The notes under the pieces are model-generated. The model made no database searches. It worked only from the letters and a program-made list of their open reading frames with translations, and had not been told where the DNA came from. From Candidatus Aminicenantes bacterium UBA2190 (lineage in GTDB: Bacteria > Acidobacteriota > Aminicenantia > UBA2199): DNA of 52,054 nucleotides. Positions 32,837-40,765 of the stretch are shown here, one piece after another. Position 1 is the first letter of the stretch. Each line of letters starts with the position of its first letter. Position numbers and translations under genes: made by a program. The stretch lies in NCBI GenBank assembly GCA_002335385.1, contig DCVK01000011.1, positions 7,724 through 59,777 of the forward strand, read 5' to 3'.

Positions 32837-33319
32837 CTAGATGAACAGCGAGAACTTGCTCTCCGAGGCGTCGGCGATGAACGAGGCGACGCCGCCGATC
32901 CGCACGCCGTCGATCAGGTCTTCCTTCTTGATTTCCATGACGTTCATGCTCATCTCGCAGGCAGTGAGCTTCACGCCGAGCTCCTGCGCCTGCTGCAGCA
33001 GCTGCGGCAGGGTGGTGACCCGGTGCTGCTTCATCATCTTCTTGAACATCCAGCGCCCCATGCCGCCGAAGTTGAGCTTGGAGGGGCCGAGGCGGTCGAT
33101 GCCGCCGCGGTTCATCAGGCCGAGCATCCGGCCCATGAAGCCCTTGCCGGTCAGGTTGCCCCTCTGGATGGCCTTCAGCCCCCAGAAGGTGAAGAACATC
33201 GAGACCTGCATGTCGAAGGCGGCGGCGCCGGTGGCGATGATGAAGGCGCCCATGACCTTGTCCATGTCGCCGCTCATGACGACGATGCTGGCTTTCTCGA
33301 CGGGTTGTGCGTCGCTCAT
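32837..33319 (-). CDS. DsrE/DsrF-like (DsrEFH_2) sulfur-relay protein
   Basis: The 160-residue protein has the DsrE-family opening KASIVVMSGDMDKVMGAFIIATGAAAFDMQVSMFFTFWGL. Its single Cys is C121 (TACEMSM), where DsrE-like peroxiredoxin-family proteins keep the persulfide-carrying Cys. It probably carries sulfane sulfur, handed on or received from TusA, encoded at the other end of the operon. GAGGAGG precedes the ATG. It lies 109 bases after the QmoC-like gene with no promoter between that I can identify, so it is probably the last gene of the operon. Confidence 0.85.
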   Translation of the reverse strand: MSDAQPVEKASIVVMSGDMDKVMGAFIIATGAAAFDMQVSMFFTFWGLKAIQRGNLTGKGFMGRMLGLMNRGGIDRLGPSKLNFGGMGRWMFKKMMKQHRVTTLPQLLQQAQELGVKLTACEMSMNVMEIKKEDLIDGVRIGGVASFIADASESKFSLFI

Positions 33320-33428
33320 TTTATTTCCTCCTCGATTTTCAATTTGACTATTTCAGACCGGCGAATCCCCAGGGGGGACGGCCGCTCATGGAGCCGGCCG
33401 GCCACCAGTACGGCCTGCGTCCGTACTT

Positions 33429-34556
33429 TCATTTCATGCCGGCCAGCCATAGCGCTACTGGCCGGTAGATGACGTGGGCGAACTTGCTGAAGGGAAAGGT
33501 GACCAGCAGGTCGAAGACCACGACCAGGTGGAAAACAGCCGTGGCGTAGGCCGCCATGGGCAGGCCGAGGAAGCGGAAGCCGACGATGACGAAGCCGCTC
33601 AGCACCGAGAGCGCCAGCAGCAGCAGGAAGGCCCAGTCGCTGGGGTGGGAATACCTGCCCACCGCGGTCTTTTTCGCCAGGCGCAGGTAGATGTAATACC
33701 CCAGGCCGAGCGAGCAGGCGAGGCCGGACAGGGAGCCGACGACCAGCGACACCCAGCGCGGCCAGGGCAGCCAGTTGAAGTCGACGGCGCCGATGATGAT
33801 CGTGGCCAGGAACATGCCCATGAAGCCCCAGGAGACGGCCAGGTGCGCCAGGCGCCGCGGCAGGCCGTCGGCGCACTCGCCGAAGCGCTTCTGCACCAGC
33901 GACTCGCTCAAGGCCTTCCAGGCCGAGACACGGGCCTGCCCCGTCTGCAAAGCGGCAGCGCCGGCTGGAGGGACCGCTCCGGTCCCGACGTCCCGGTCTT
34001 TTCGCACCGCGAGTCCGCCGCGCAGGTTGCGGTAGAGGATCCATACCTGGATGGCGGCGATTCCGGCGATGAACGCCACCAGCACGATCCCGGCCCAATG
34101 GATCAAATCCAGGGGCATGAACGACTGGAAGTCGAACTCGCGGCGGTTCATCCCCGGGTTGACCGCCAGCAGGACCAGGACCAGCGCCACGGAGCTGAGG
34201 ATGAGCCAGGTGAAGACCGACGCCAGCGACGAATAGACGGCGTCAGCCGCGCGGCCCAGGGCGTACCTGCGGGTGGCGAAGCGGCGCAGGGCCATCATCA
34301 GGGCGGCGGGCTCGGCCTGGCGCGGGCAGGTGTCGCTGCACTCGCCGCAATAGTAGCACAGCCAGGGCTCGGGGGCGGCCAGGATGCGCTTCTCCAGCCC
34401 CAGCAGGGCATAGCGGATCATGCGCCGCGGGAAGGACGCGGCGTCCTTGGAGAGCGGGCAGACGGCCGAGCAGGTGCCGCAGCTGTAGCAGGCCTCCAGG
34501 TCGAAGGCGCCGAGCCTCTTGATCTCGGCCAGGACGTTCTCGTTGACGTGTTCCAT
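33429..34556 (-). CDS. QmoC-like membrane subunit (HdrC ferredoxin domain plus cytochrome b-like helices)
   Basis: The 375-residue protein starts at the ATG at 34556. Residues 1-85 are an HdrC-type ferredoxin with two [4Fe-4S] sites: C23, C26, C29, C33 and C67, C70, C73, C77. The rest holds about six membrane helices with His residues (for example near WAGIVL, HLAVSWGFMG and VFHLVVVFDLL), as in the NarI/HdrE-like part of QmoC. It would link the soluble Hdr-like subunits to the membrane quinone pool. It starts 2 bases after the stop of the small winged-helix gene. Length fits QmoC (about 380-400). Confidence 0.86.
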   Translation of the reverse strand: MEHVNENVLAEIKRLGAFDLEACYSCGTCSAVCPLSKDAASFPRRMIRYALLGLEKRILAAPEPWLCYYCGECSDTCPRQAEPAALMMALRRFATRRYALGRAADAVYSSLASVFTWLILSSVALVLVLLAVNPGMNRREFDFQSFMPLDLIHWAGIVLVAFIAGIAAIQVWILYRNLRGGLAVRKDRDVGTGAVPPAGAAALQTGQARVSAWKALSESLVQKRFGECADGLPRRLAHLAVSWGFMGMFLATIIIGAVDFNWLPWPRWVSLVVGSLSGLACSLGLGYYIYLRLAKKTAVGRYSHPSDWAFLLLLALSVLSGFVIVGFRFLGLPMAAYATAVFHLVVVFDLLVTFPFSKFAHVIYRPVALWLAGMK

Positions 34557-34558
34557 GG

Positions 34559-34837
34559 TCACTTCGCCTCGTTGATGGCATAGCGGTAATAGCCTTCGTC
34601 GTCGGCCTTTTCCGACGCCTTGACCTGGTTGTAGCGCACGAAGCCCATCAGCCACCAGTGGGCGTCCGCCGCCGGGATGCCCAGGGCCTGGGCGACCTCG
34701 GGCACGGTCAACGGCCCCTTCTCGCGCAGCAGGTCGAGGACCCGGGCGCGGACGGCGAACTCCTGGCGGGCGGTCTCGCGCTTGCGGCCGCTGATGGCGA
34801 CGCTCTCCGGGAACCGTTCACGGCCGTCATCCTTCAT
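34559..34837 (-). CDS. Small winged-helix protein of the Hdr operon
   Basis: The 92-residue protein has a helix-turn-helix/winged-helix core: ARVLDLLREKGPLTVPEVAQALGIPAADAHWWLMGFVRYNQV, with LTVPEVAQALG as the turn and ADAHWWLMGF as recognition helix, then a wing YYRYAI. It overlaps the hdrA gene by 11 bases and is 2 bases from the QmoC-like gene, so it is co-translated with the complex. It may be a regulator or a structural subunit; nothing in the sequence says which. The Trp-rich recognition helix is odd for a DNA-binding protein. Confidence 0.75.
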   Translation of the reverse strand: MKDDGRERFPESVAISGRKRETARQEFAVRARVLDLLREKGPLTVPEVAQALGIPAADAHWWLMGFVRYNQVKASEKADDEGYYRYAINEAK

Positions 34838-36590
34838 GGGCGGCCTCCCGGGCCAGGACGTCGATCATGGCCTCGATCTGCTCGTCGGTATAGCCCTTCA
34901 GCTGGGTGGCGTCGAGCGGGCAGACCGGCAGGCAGGCGCCGCAGCCCTTGCACAGGACGTCGACCACCTGCGCCACCTCCTTGTCGCCATACGTGACTTT
35001 TTCGATGGCCGAATAGGGGCAGGCGGCCGCGCACTGGCCGCACCAGGCGCAGAGATCCGCCTTGACGTAGGCCACGAAGGGCTGCAGGTCGACATAGCCC
35101 TTGATCAGCAGCGCCGCCGCCTTGGCCACCGCCGCCAGCGAGGAGACGACGCTCTCGCCGGCGTTCTTCGGTCCCTGGCAGGAGCCGGCGATGTAGACGC
35201 CGTCGATGACCGTCTCCACCGGCCGCAGCTTGGGGTGGATCTCGTTGTAGAAGCGCTCGGCGCCCAGGGGCAGTTTGAGCACGCAGGTCAGCTCGTCGTT
35301 GGCGCGGGCGGTCATGCCGGTGACCAGCACCACCAGGTCGGCTGGGACGGCAACCTCGTCGCCGCCGGTCAGCAGGTCCTGCACCGTCACCAGCCAGGAG
35401 CCACCGTTCTTCTCGACCCGCGGCGGGTGTTCCGCATCGAAGCGCAGGAAGAGCGACCCCGACTTTCCCGCCTCCTCGTAGAGCGACTCGAACTTGCCAT
35501 AGGTGCGCATGTCGCGGTAAAAATGATAGCATTGCGCCCCGGGGAATTTTTTCTTCGCCTGCACGGCCAGGTGGGCGGCGGCGCTGCAGCAATAGCGCGA
35601 GCACCAGCGGTTGGCGTTCTCCGTTTCCTGGCCCTGGCGGCTGCCCACGCAGTAGACGAAGGCGATCTTTTTTACTTCGCTGCCGTCGTGGAGCAGCTTC
35701 TCCCCTCCCTCCTGCAGCAGGCGCTCGAATTCGGATAAGGTGACCACCCCCGGCTGGCCGAATCCGTATTCGCCGGGCTTGGGCTCGTACTCGGCGAAGC
35801 CGCTGGCGACCAGGATCGCCCCCACCTGGATGCGCACGGCTTCCTCGGTGCGATCAGCGGCGGCGGCATTCCGGATCCGGATCGTCAGCTCGAACTCGCC
35901 GATATGTCCGCTCTTTTCGGCCAGCTCGGCGTTCAGGAACAGGGTGATGTTGGGACGTTTTTTAACCTCGGCCAGGAGCATGGCGATCAATTCCACGCCG
36001 TTCTTGTCGGCCGGGAACATCTCCCCCAGCCGGCCGACCATGCCGCCGACGGCGGGCTCCTTTTCGATCAGGAAAACCTCGACCCCCAGGTCGGCCAGCT
36101 CCAGCGCCGCGCGCAGTCCGGCAATGCCGGCGCCGATGACCAGCACGCGCTTGACCGAGGTGACGCGGATCGGCTGCAGCGCCTCCTGGCGCATGACCTT
36201 CTCGATGCCGGCGCCCACCAGGTTGGCCGCCTTGCAGGTGGCGCCCTCATGGTCGTCGGCGTGGGCCCAGGAGCACTGCTCGCGGATGTTGACCTGCACG
36301 TACTGGAAGGGGTTGAGCCCCGCCCGCGTCGACATGTTGCGGAAGGTCGTCAGGTGCAGCTTTGGCGAGCAGGAGGCCACGACCATGCCGTCGAGCCCCT
36401 GCTCCTGGATGTCCTTCATCATCTCGTTCTGCGAGGCGTCGGAGCAGGTGAACATCGAGGTCCGGGCCACGGTGACGCCGTACTGCTCCTCCACCTGCTC
36501 GCGCACCGCCTCGACGTCGACGTGATCGGAGATGTTGCCGCCGCAGTGGCAGATATAAACGCCGATCTTTCTCTTTTTCTCTTCCATCAT
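34827..36590 (-). CDS. hdrA: HdrA-type flavoprotein with two C-terminal ferredoxin sites
   Basis: The 587-residue protein starts at the ATG at 36590 (overlap ATGA with the upstream stop, AAGGAAG ribosome site). It has the HdrA N-terminal CHCGGNI motif (C14, C16), an FAD-binding GAGIAG at 153-158, YCVGSRQG..C..YCC in the later part, and two ferredoxin clusters near the C-terminus (CAWCGQCAAACP and CKGCGACLPVCP). HdrA bifurcates or relays electrons in heterodisulfide reductases and Qmo complexes. With QmoC-like and MvhD-like partners here and no HdrB, it is closer to a Qmo-like electron-transfer complex. Confidence 0.9.
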   Translation of the reverse strand: MMEEKKRKIGVYICHCGGNISDHVDVEAVREQVEEQYGVTVARTSMFTCSDASQNEMMKDIQEQGLDGMVVASCSPKLHLTTFRNMSTRAGLNPFQYVQVNIREQCSWAHADDHEGATCKAANLVGAGIEKVMRQEALQPIRVTSVKRVLVIGAGIAGLRAALELADLGVEVFLIEKEPAVGGMVGRLGEMFPADKNGVELIAMLLAEVKKRPNITLFLNAELAEKSGHIGEFELTIRIRNAAAADRTEEAVRIQVGAILVASGFAEYEPKPGEYGFGQPGVVTLSEFERLLQEGGEKLLHDGSEVKKIAFVYCVGSRQGQETENANRWCSRYCCSAAAHLAVQAKKKFPGAQCYHFYRDMRTYGKFESLYEEAGKSGSLFLRFDAEHPPRVEKNGGSWLVTVQDLLTGGDEVAVPADLVVLVTGMTARANDELTCVLKLPLGAERFYNEIHPKLRPVETVIDGVYIAGSCQGPKNAGESVVSSLAAVAKAAALLIKGYVDLQPFVAYVKADLCAWCGQCAAACPYSAIEKVTYGDKEVAQVVDVLCKGCGACLPVCPLDATQLKGYTDEQIEAMIDVLAREAAHEG

Positions 36591-39295
36591 GGCTTCCTTT
36601 TCATTTTTTCGAGGTAGGCCGCGGTCTGGGCCGCTGCCGCGCCGGCATGCAGGATGGCATCGGGGATGTCCAGCGGTCCGGTGGCCGTGCCGGCGCTGAA
36701 CACGCCGGGGATGGAAGTGCGCGCCGGGTCGACCTGCCTGCCGGGCTGGGCGACGAAGAGGTTCTCGTCGACGGTCAGCGAGCCGTCGGCGAACAGCCGC
36801 CGGCACTCGTCGTGGGCCACGATGCCCACCGAGAGGACAACCAGGTCATGCTCGGCCTCGCGCACCGTGCCGTTGTCGTCGATATCCTCGTAGCGCACCA
36901 GCAGGTTGCCGCCATCCTTCTCACTGATCCGGGCGATCTTGCCCTTGACGAAGCGCACGCCCATGGCCCGGGTCTGCTCGTAGAACTCGTCGTAGCCCTT
37001 GCCGAAGGCGCGGATGTCGATGTTGTAGATGGTGACGTCGGCCACCGGCAGCGCCCCCAGCAGCAGCTGGGCCTGCTTGAGCGAGTACATGCAGCAGACG
37101 CGCGAGCAGATGGGGTTGTTCACGGTGCGGTCGCGCGAGCCGGTGCATAAGACATAGGCGATGTTGGCCGGGGTCTTGCCGTCGCCGGGGCGCAGCACGT
37201 AGTTGAAGGGGCGGGTCGGGGCCACCAGGCGGTCCATCTGCATGGCGCTGATGACGTTGGCGAAGCGGCCGAAGCCGAAGTTCTCCATCAGCTCGGCCGG
37301 GAACAGGCGGAAGCCGGTGGCCACGACCACGGCGCCGACATTGTACTCGTTCACTTTTTCGCGCTGGTCAAAGTCGATGGCGTCGGCCGGGCAGGCCTTC
37401 CTGCACTCCTGGCACTCGCTGCAGATGCCGCAGTTGAGGCAGTTGGCGGCCGAGGCCAGCGCCTCGGCCGCGGTGAACGGCAGGTCCACCTCGGCGAAGT
37501 CCTTGACCCGCTCACGCGGATGGCGCTCGCTTTTCTCCACGCTGCGCCCCGGATACTCAGCCTGGCGGGCGAGCACTTCCTGCTTGTCGGCTACCGGCAG
37601 CCTGGGGGCGAATTCGCCTCCCTCCAGGGATTCGCCGCGCAGCCAGCGGTCCATGAAAAAGGACGCCTGCTTGCCCAGGCCGATGGCCTGGACGATCATG
37701 GCCGGCCCGGTCACGGCATCGCCGGCGGCGAACAACCAGGGCGCCTCGGTCTGCAGCGTGCGCGCATCGGCCCAGATCGTGCCGTCGCGATTCAGGCGCA
37801 TCTCTCGCCTCAGGGCGGCCGCCTCGGCGCTCAGGCCCACGGCGACGACGGCCAGGTCGAAGTCGGCAGCGAACTCCGAGCCGGGAATGGGAATGGTGCG
37901 GCGCCGGCCGTCGCTGTCGGCCGCCACCGGCTTCATGCGCATACTGCGCACGCGACGCAGCCTCCCGTTTTCGCCAGCGAAGGCGACGGGATTGCTGAGA
38001 AAGGACAGCTCGACGCCCTCGGCTTCGGCTGCGGCGACCTCTTCGTGAGAGGCCGGCATCTCGGCGCGCGAGCGCCGGTACTGCAGGACTACCTTGGCCG
38101 CACCCAGGCGCAACGCCGTGCGCGCGGCGTCCACGGCCACGTTGCCGCCGCCGACGACCACGACCCGCTTGCCGCGCAGGTCGAGCTTCTGGCCGCAGAG
38201 GACCTCGGCCAGGAACTCGATGCCGCTGAGCACGCCGGGCAGCTCCTCGCCCGGCACCATCAGCTTCCTGGGCTTCGGCGTGCCGATGGCCACCAGCACG
38301 GCATCATACCCCTCCTGGCGAAGCCTTGACAACGACTCGACCGGGGCGGACGTGCGGATCTCCACGCCCAGGGCGGTGACGTTGCGGATGTCGCGGTCGA
38401 CCACGTCCTTGGGCAGACGGTAGTCGGGAAGGCTGGAGCGCAGCATGCCGCCCGCCTCGGCGTCGGCCTCGAAGATCGTGACCGGGTAGCCCTCCCGCGC
38501 GAGGAAGAAAGCGGCACTCAGCCCGGCCGGCCCGGAGCCGACCACGGCCACCTTCTTGTCCTGCTTCTTCTCGGTGGGGCCGTACTCGGGCTCGGCATGG
38601 CGGGCATAGTACCAGTCGGCGACAAAGCGCTTCAGGTGGCGGATGTGCGGGGCATCGCCAATCTCCTCGCGCGTGCATTCCCGCTGGCAGAAGGCGTAGC
38701 AGGCCCGGCCCAGGGTGCCGACCAGCGGCGCGTCCTCCAGCACCAGCTGGAAGGCCTTGGCGAATTCGCCCTGGCGGATCAGCGAGATGTAGCCGTTGGC
38801 CTTGATGCCCGCCGGGCAGGCGAAGGTGCAGGGGGACGTGCCGGCGCGGTCCAGGACGGCCTTCTTGGGCACGGCCTGGGGAAAGGCGATGTGGGCCACG
38901 CGCCGCGACACCAGCCCCTCGTTGTACTCGTCGGGGACGGTCACGGTGCAGGCCTTTTCGCAGTCCTGGCAGCCGGTGCACTTGGCGAAGTCGACGAAGG
39001 CCGGCTTCTGCGCGACCCTGGCGCGGAAGCCGCCGCTGCCGTCCGCGCGGATCTCCCGCACTTCGCTGAAGACGCGCAGGTCGATGTTGGCGTGGCTGGC
39101 CGCCTGCGCCATCCTGGGGGTGGAGATGCAGCTGGCGCAGTCCAGCGTCGGGAACACCTTGCTGAGCAGGATCATCTTGCCGCCGATGCTCGGTTCCTTT
39201 TCCACCAGCAGCACCTGGTAACCCATGTCGCCCAGGCTGACCGCGGACTCCATGCCGGCGATGCCGGCGCCGACCACCATGACGTCATAGTCCAT
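36587..39295 (-). CDS. HdrA–NfnB/GltD fusion flavoprotein
   Basis: The 902-residue protein joins two redox modules. Residues 1-120 are an HdrA-like start, with FAD site GAGIAG (9-14) and a [4Fe-4S] site at C106, C109, C112, C116. Residues about 150-555 are a complete GltD/NfnB-like insert: Cys-rich start (C156, C160, C199, C203, C207), FAD site GSGPAG (253-258), NAD(P) site VVGGGNVAVD (380-389) and AAGDAVTG (523-530). HdrA then resumes with CLNCGICSECQECRKACP (619-636) and CTGSRD...CSRVCC (717-735). This lets NAD(P)H and ferredoxin couple inside one chain. It overlaps the MvhD-like gene by 11 bases. Confidence 0.88.
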   Translation of the reverse strand: MDYDVMVVGAGIAGMESAVSLGDMGYQVLLVEKEPSIGGKMILLSKVFPTLDCASCISTPRMAQAASHANIDLRVFSEVREIRADGSGGFRARVAQKPAFVDFAKCTGCQDCEKACTVTVPDEYNEGLVSRRVAHIAFPQAVPKKAVLDRAGTSPCTFACPAGIKANGYISLIRQGEFAKAFQLVLEDAPLVGTLGRACYAFCQRECTREEIGDAPHIRHLKRFVADWYYARHAEPEYGPTEKKQDKKVAVVGSGPAGLSAAFFLAREGYPVTIFEADAEAGGMLRSSLPDYRLPKDVVDRDIRNVTALGVEIRTSAPVESLSRLRQEGYDAVLVAIGTPKPRKLMVPGEELPGVLSGIEFLAEVLCGQKLDLRGKRVVVVGGGNVAVDAARTALRLGAAKVVLQYRRSRAEMPASHEEVAAAEAEGVELSFLSNPVAFAGENGRLRRVRSMRMKPVAADSDGRRRTIPIPGSEFAADFDLAVVAVGLSAEAAALRREMRLNRDGTIWADARTLQTEAPWLFAAGDAVTGPAMIVQAIGLGKQASFFMDRWLRGESLEGGEFAPRLPVADKQEVLARQAEYPGRSVEKSERHPRERVKDFAEVDLPFTAAEALASAANCLNCGICSECQECRKACPADAIDFDQREKVNEYNVGAVVVATGFRLFPAELMENFGFGRFANVISAMQMDRLVAPTRPFNYVLRPGDGKTPANIAYVLCTGSRDRTVNNPICSRVCCMYSLKQAQLLLGALPVADVTIYNIDIRAFGKGYDEFYEQTRAMGVRFVKGKIARISEKDGGNLLVRYEDIDDNGTVREAEHDLVVLSVGIVAHDECRRLFADGSLTVDENLFVAQPGRQVDPARTSIPGVFSAGTATGPLDIPDAILHAGAAAAQTAAYLEKMKRKP

Positions 39296-39719
39296 GTCCG
39301 CCCCCCTGGACCTTGCGGCCGTCCGCCCGACCCAGCTTGCGCAGCGCTGCGCTGAAAGAGAGCATGTGCTTCTGGAACGACTCGGCGCACACCGAGCATA
39401 CGGCGGCCATCCTGACGCGCGCCGGCTCCAGGGCCTTCTCCTTCAGCTGCGCCTGGGCGCTGCCGACGACGGCGGCGGTGCGCTTGGTGCAGTCGGGAAC
39501 ATAGGAGCAGTCGCTACCGTCGGCGGCGATGAAGACGCCGTCGAAGCCGCTCCTTAGGGCGTGGGTGATCCAGCGCGGCTTGATGGCGCTGGAGCAGGGC
39601 AGGGTGATTACGAACACCTTGGCCGGGTAGTGCATCTTGTTGCGGCCGGCGAGGTCGATGCCCGGGTCGGAGACGTTGTCGGTGGAAAACACCAGGATGC
39701 GGGGGTTGAATTCACTCAT
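39285..39719 (-). CDS. MvhD-like hydrogenase/heterodisulfide reductase Fe-S subunit
   Basis: The 144-residue protein fits the MvhD/HdrA-associated delta subunit: LPCSSAIKPRWITHALRSGFDGVFIAADGSDCSYVPDC matches the canonical core with C42 and the GCHxGDCHY-like region. The later CSVCAESF is the last Cys pair. The first Cys pair of MvhD (CxWC near the N-terminus) is replaced by STDNVSDPG, so the [2Fe-2S] ligand set differs. MvhD passes electrons to HdrA. It starts inside the arsR gene (8-base overlap) and ends inside the fusion gene, so the three are tightly co-translated. Confidence 0.82.
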   Translation of the reverse strand: MSEFNPRILVFSTDNVSDPGIDLAGRNKMHYPAKVFVITLPCSSAIKPRWITHALRSGFDGVFIAADGSDCSYVPDCTKRTAAVVGSAQAQLKEKALEPARVRMAAVCSVCAESFQKHMLSFSAALRKLGRADGRKVQGGGHGL

Positions 39720-40008
39720 TGAATGTCTTCTCCATGTGCAGGATCAGGGCGGACAATCTCGGATCGGCGATGCGGTAGTGGACGAAGTTGCCCTGGCGCC
39801 GCGCCTGCACGAGACCCTCGCGGCGCATGCGCGTCAGGTGCTGCGAGATGAGCGATTGCGAGGCGCCGCAGGCAGCGCGCAGCAGGCTGACGGTGGCCTC
39901 ACCCCTGGCCAGGCGGCAGAGTATGAAGAGGCGCTGCGGGTGGGCCAGGCTCTTGAGCATGGCCGCCACCCGGGCGCAGCGCTTCTTGGACTCGGACAGG
40001 TCGGGCAT
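39712..40008 (-). CDS. ArsR-family transcriptional regulator (SqrR/BigR-like)
   Basis: The 98-residue protein (from ATG 40008) has the ArsR winged-helix fold: LKSLAHPQRLFILCRLARGEATV, then LLRAACGASQSLISQHLTRMRREGLVQARRQGNFVHYRIADPR. C31 in FILCRL matches the first of two Cys used by persulfide-sensing SqrR/BigR. The second Cys near the C-terminus is missing (LSALILHMEKTF), but C11 and C47 are additional. It probably represses its own operon by binding the palindrome in the promoter, and releases it in response to reactive sulfur. A TTG at 40053 could extend the N-terminus by 15 residues. Confidence 0.85.
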   Translation of the reverse strand: MPDLSESKKRCARVAAMLKSLAHPQRLFILCRLARGEATVSLLRAACGASQSLISQHLTRMRREGLVQARRQGNFVHYRIADPRLSALILHMEKTFNE

Positions 40009-40071
40009 GGGGTGTCCGTTGCGGCAGGACGGGGAAATTTCCCGCGGCGGCAAGGCGGGATGACCCCGCCC

Positions 40072-40326
40072 CTACTTTGATTTCCTGACGAAGAGGCGCC
40101 AGAAACCGGCGTCCTCGACTACGCCCAGGAACTCGTACTGCATCTTTTTCGCCCACATGGGGATGTCGTTGTTGGTCCCCTCGTCCGACGAGAGCACCTC
40201 CATGACGGAGCCGACGGAGACGGCGGTGACCGCTTTCTTGGCTTCCAGCAGCGGGCCCGGGCAGGCCATGCCGCGGGCGTCGACGACCTTGTCGGCCTGG
40301 AGTTCCTTCAGTTCGTCCTGGTTCAT
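40072..40326 (-). CDS. tusA: TusA-family sulfur carrier protein
   Basis: The 84-residue protein has the TusA motif ARGMACPGPLLEAKKAV with C22 in CPGP, the persulfide-carrying Cys, and SDEGTNNDIPMWAKKMQYEFLG, the usual second half. It carries sulfur as protein persulfide to partner enzymes. AGGGAG precedes the ATG. As first gene of the operon it lies closest to the promoter; DsrE-like at the other end suggests a relay. Confidence 0.92.
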   Translation of the reverse strand: MNQDELKELQADKVVDARGMACPGPLLEAKKAVTAVSVGSVMEVLSSDEGTNNDIPMWAKKMQYEFLGVVEDAGFWRLFVRKSK

Positions 40327-40359
40327 GGTGCAACTCCCTGGATCTCGATTTTCATGAAT

Positions 40360-40383
40360 ATTAGGATATTATAATATTCTAAT
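40360..40383. promoter_or_regulatory. Palindromic operator overlapping the tusA-arsR-hdr promoter
   Basis: The 24-base palindrome has half-sites ATTAGGATATTA and its near-perfect mirror TAATATTCTAAT (11 of 12 positions). It covers the -10 box. Such AT-rich dyads with ATTAG/CTAAT ends are typical ArsR-family targets, and an ArsR gene is the second gene downstream. Confidence 0.75.
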
Positions 40384-40395
40384 GTGACTTGTCAA
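40368..40395 (-). promoter_or_regulatory. Sigma-70 promoter of the tusA-arsR-hdr operon
   Basis: On the minus strand a perfect TTGACA (40390-40395) and a perfect TATAAT (40368-40373) are separated by 16 bases. The operator palindrome overlaps the -10 box. Start near 40361, with a leader of about 35 bases. Confidence 0.85.
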
Positions 40396-40765
40396 GGCTC
40401 TCCCGAAAAAAACCCGCCATCGTGACGCGGAAAGATTTTCCAGGATCCAGGCACCCGCTTCCAAATTGACACCGGGCACCAACGTCCCCGACGAGAAGAG
40501 CTGGCACCTCTTGCTGAGGGATGCGGGAGCGGCTGAGAAACAACAGCGATTCACGGCACGGTAAGCCGCTTCTTCTGTCTCATCACCGAGTCCTGGAAGC
40601 CCGTTCACGCATCACGATCCTCATCCCGGTGAAAAGTCCCCGCCCAGGGGATTGGAATCTGCAAATGGGAACTTATTGGGAAACCGGAGTCCGGTGCTGA
40701 AATTCCAATCCTTCCCTGGGCTGCCAGGCGCTGCGCGTTCCGAAATATCGCTTCCTTTGCTCTCT
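40396..40765. other. Intergenic region between the tusA promoter and a lipoprotein gene
   Basis: I see no convincing gene. The notable structure is the nested inverted repeat at 40642-40719. A weak CACGAT piece (40608-40618) resembles family A repeats. Confidence 0.5.
40642..40719. repeat. Nested inverted repeat (possible structured RNA or palindromic element)
   Basis: Outer arms CCCAGGG + GATTGGAAT (40642-40657) and ATTCCAATC + CTT bulge + CCCTGGG (40701-40719) pair over 16 bases. Inside is a second perfect hairpin, ACCGGA-G-TCCGGT (40682-40694). There is no T-tract, so it is not a simple terminator. It lies about 45 bases past the 3' end of the lipoprotein gene. Confidence 0.65.

Noticed and set aside
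40369..40608. 79-codon frame upstream of tusA
   Set aside because: It overlaps the tusA promoter and operator, has no ribosome site and no recognisable features.
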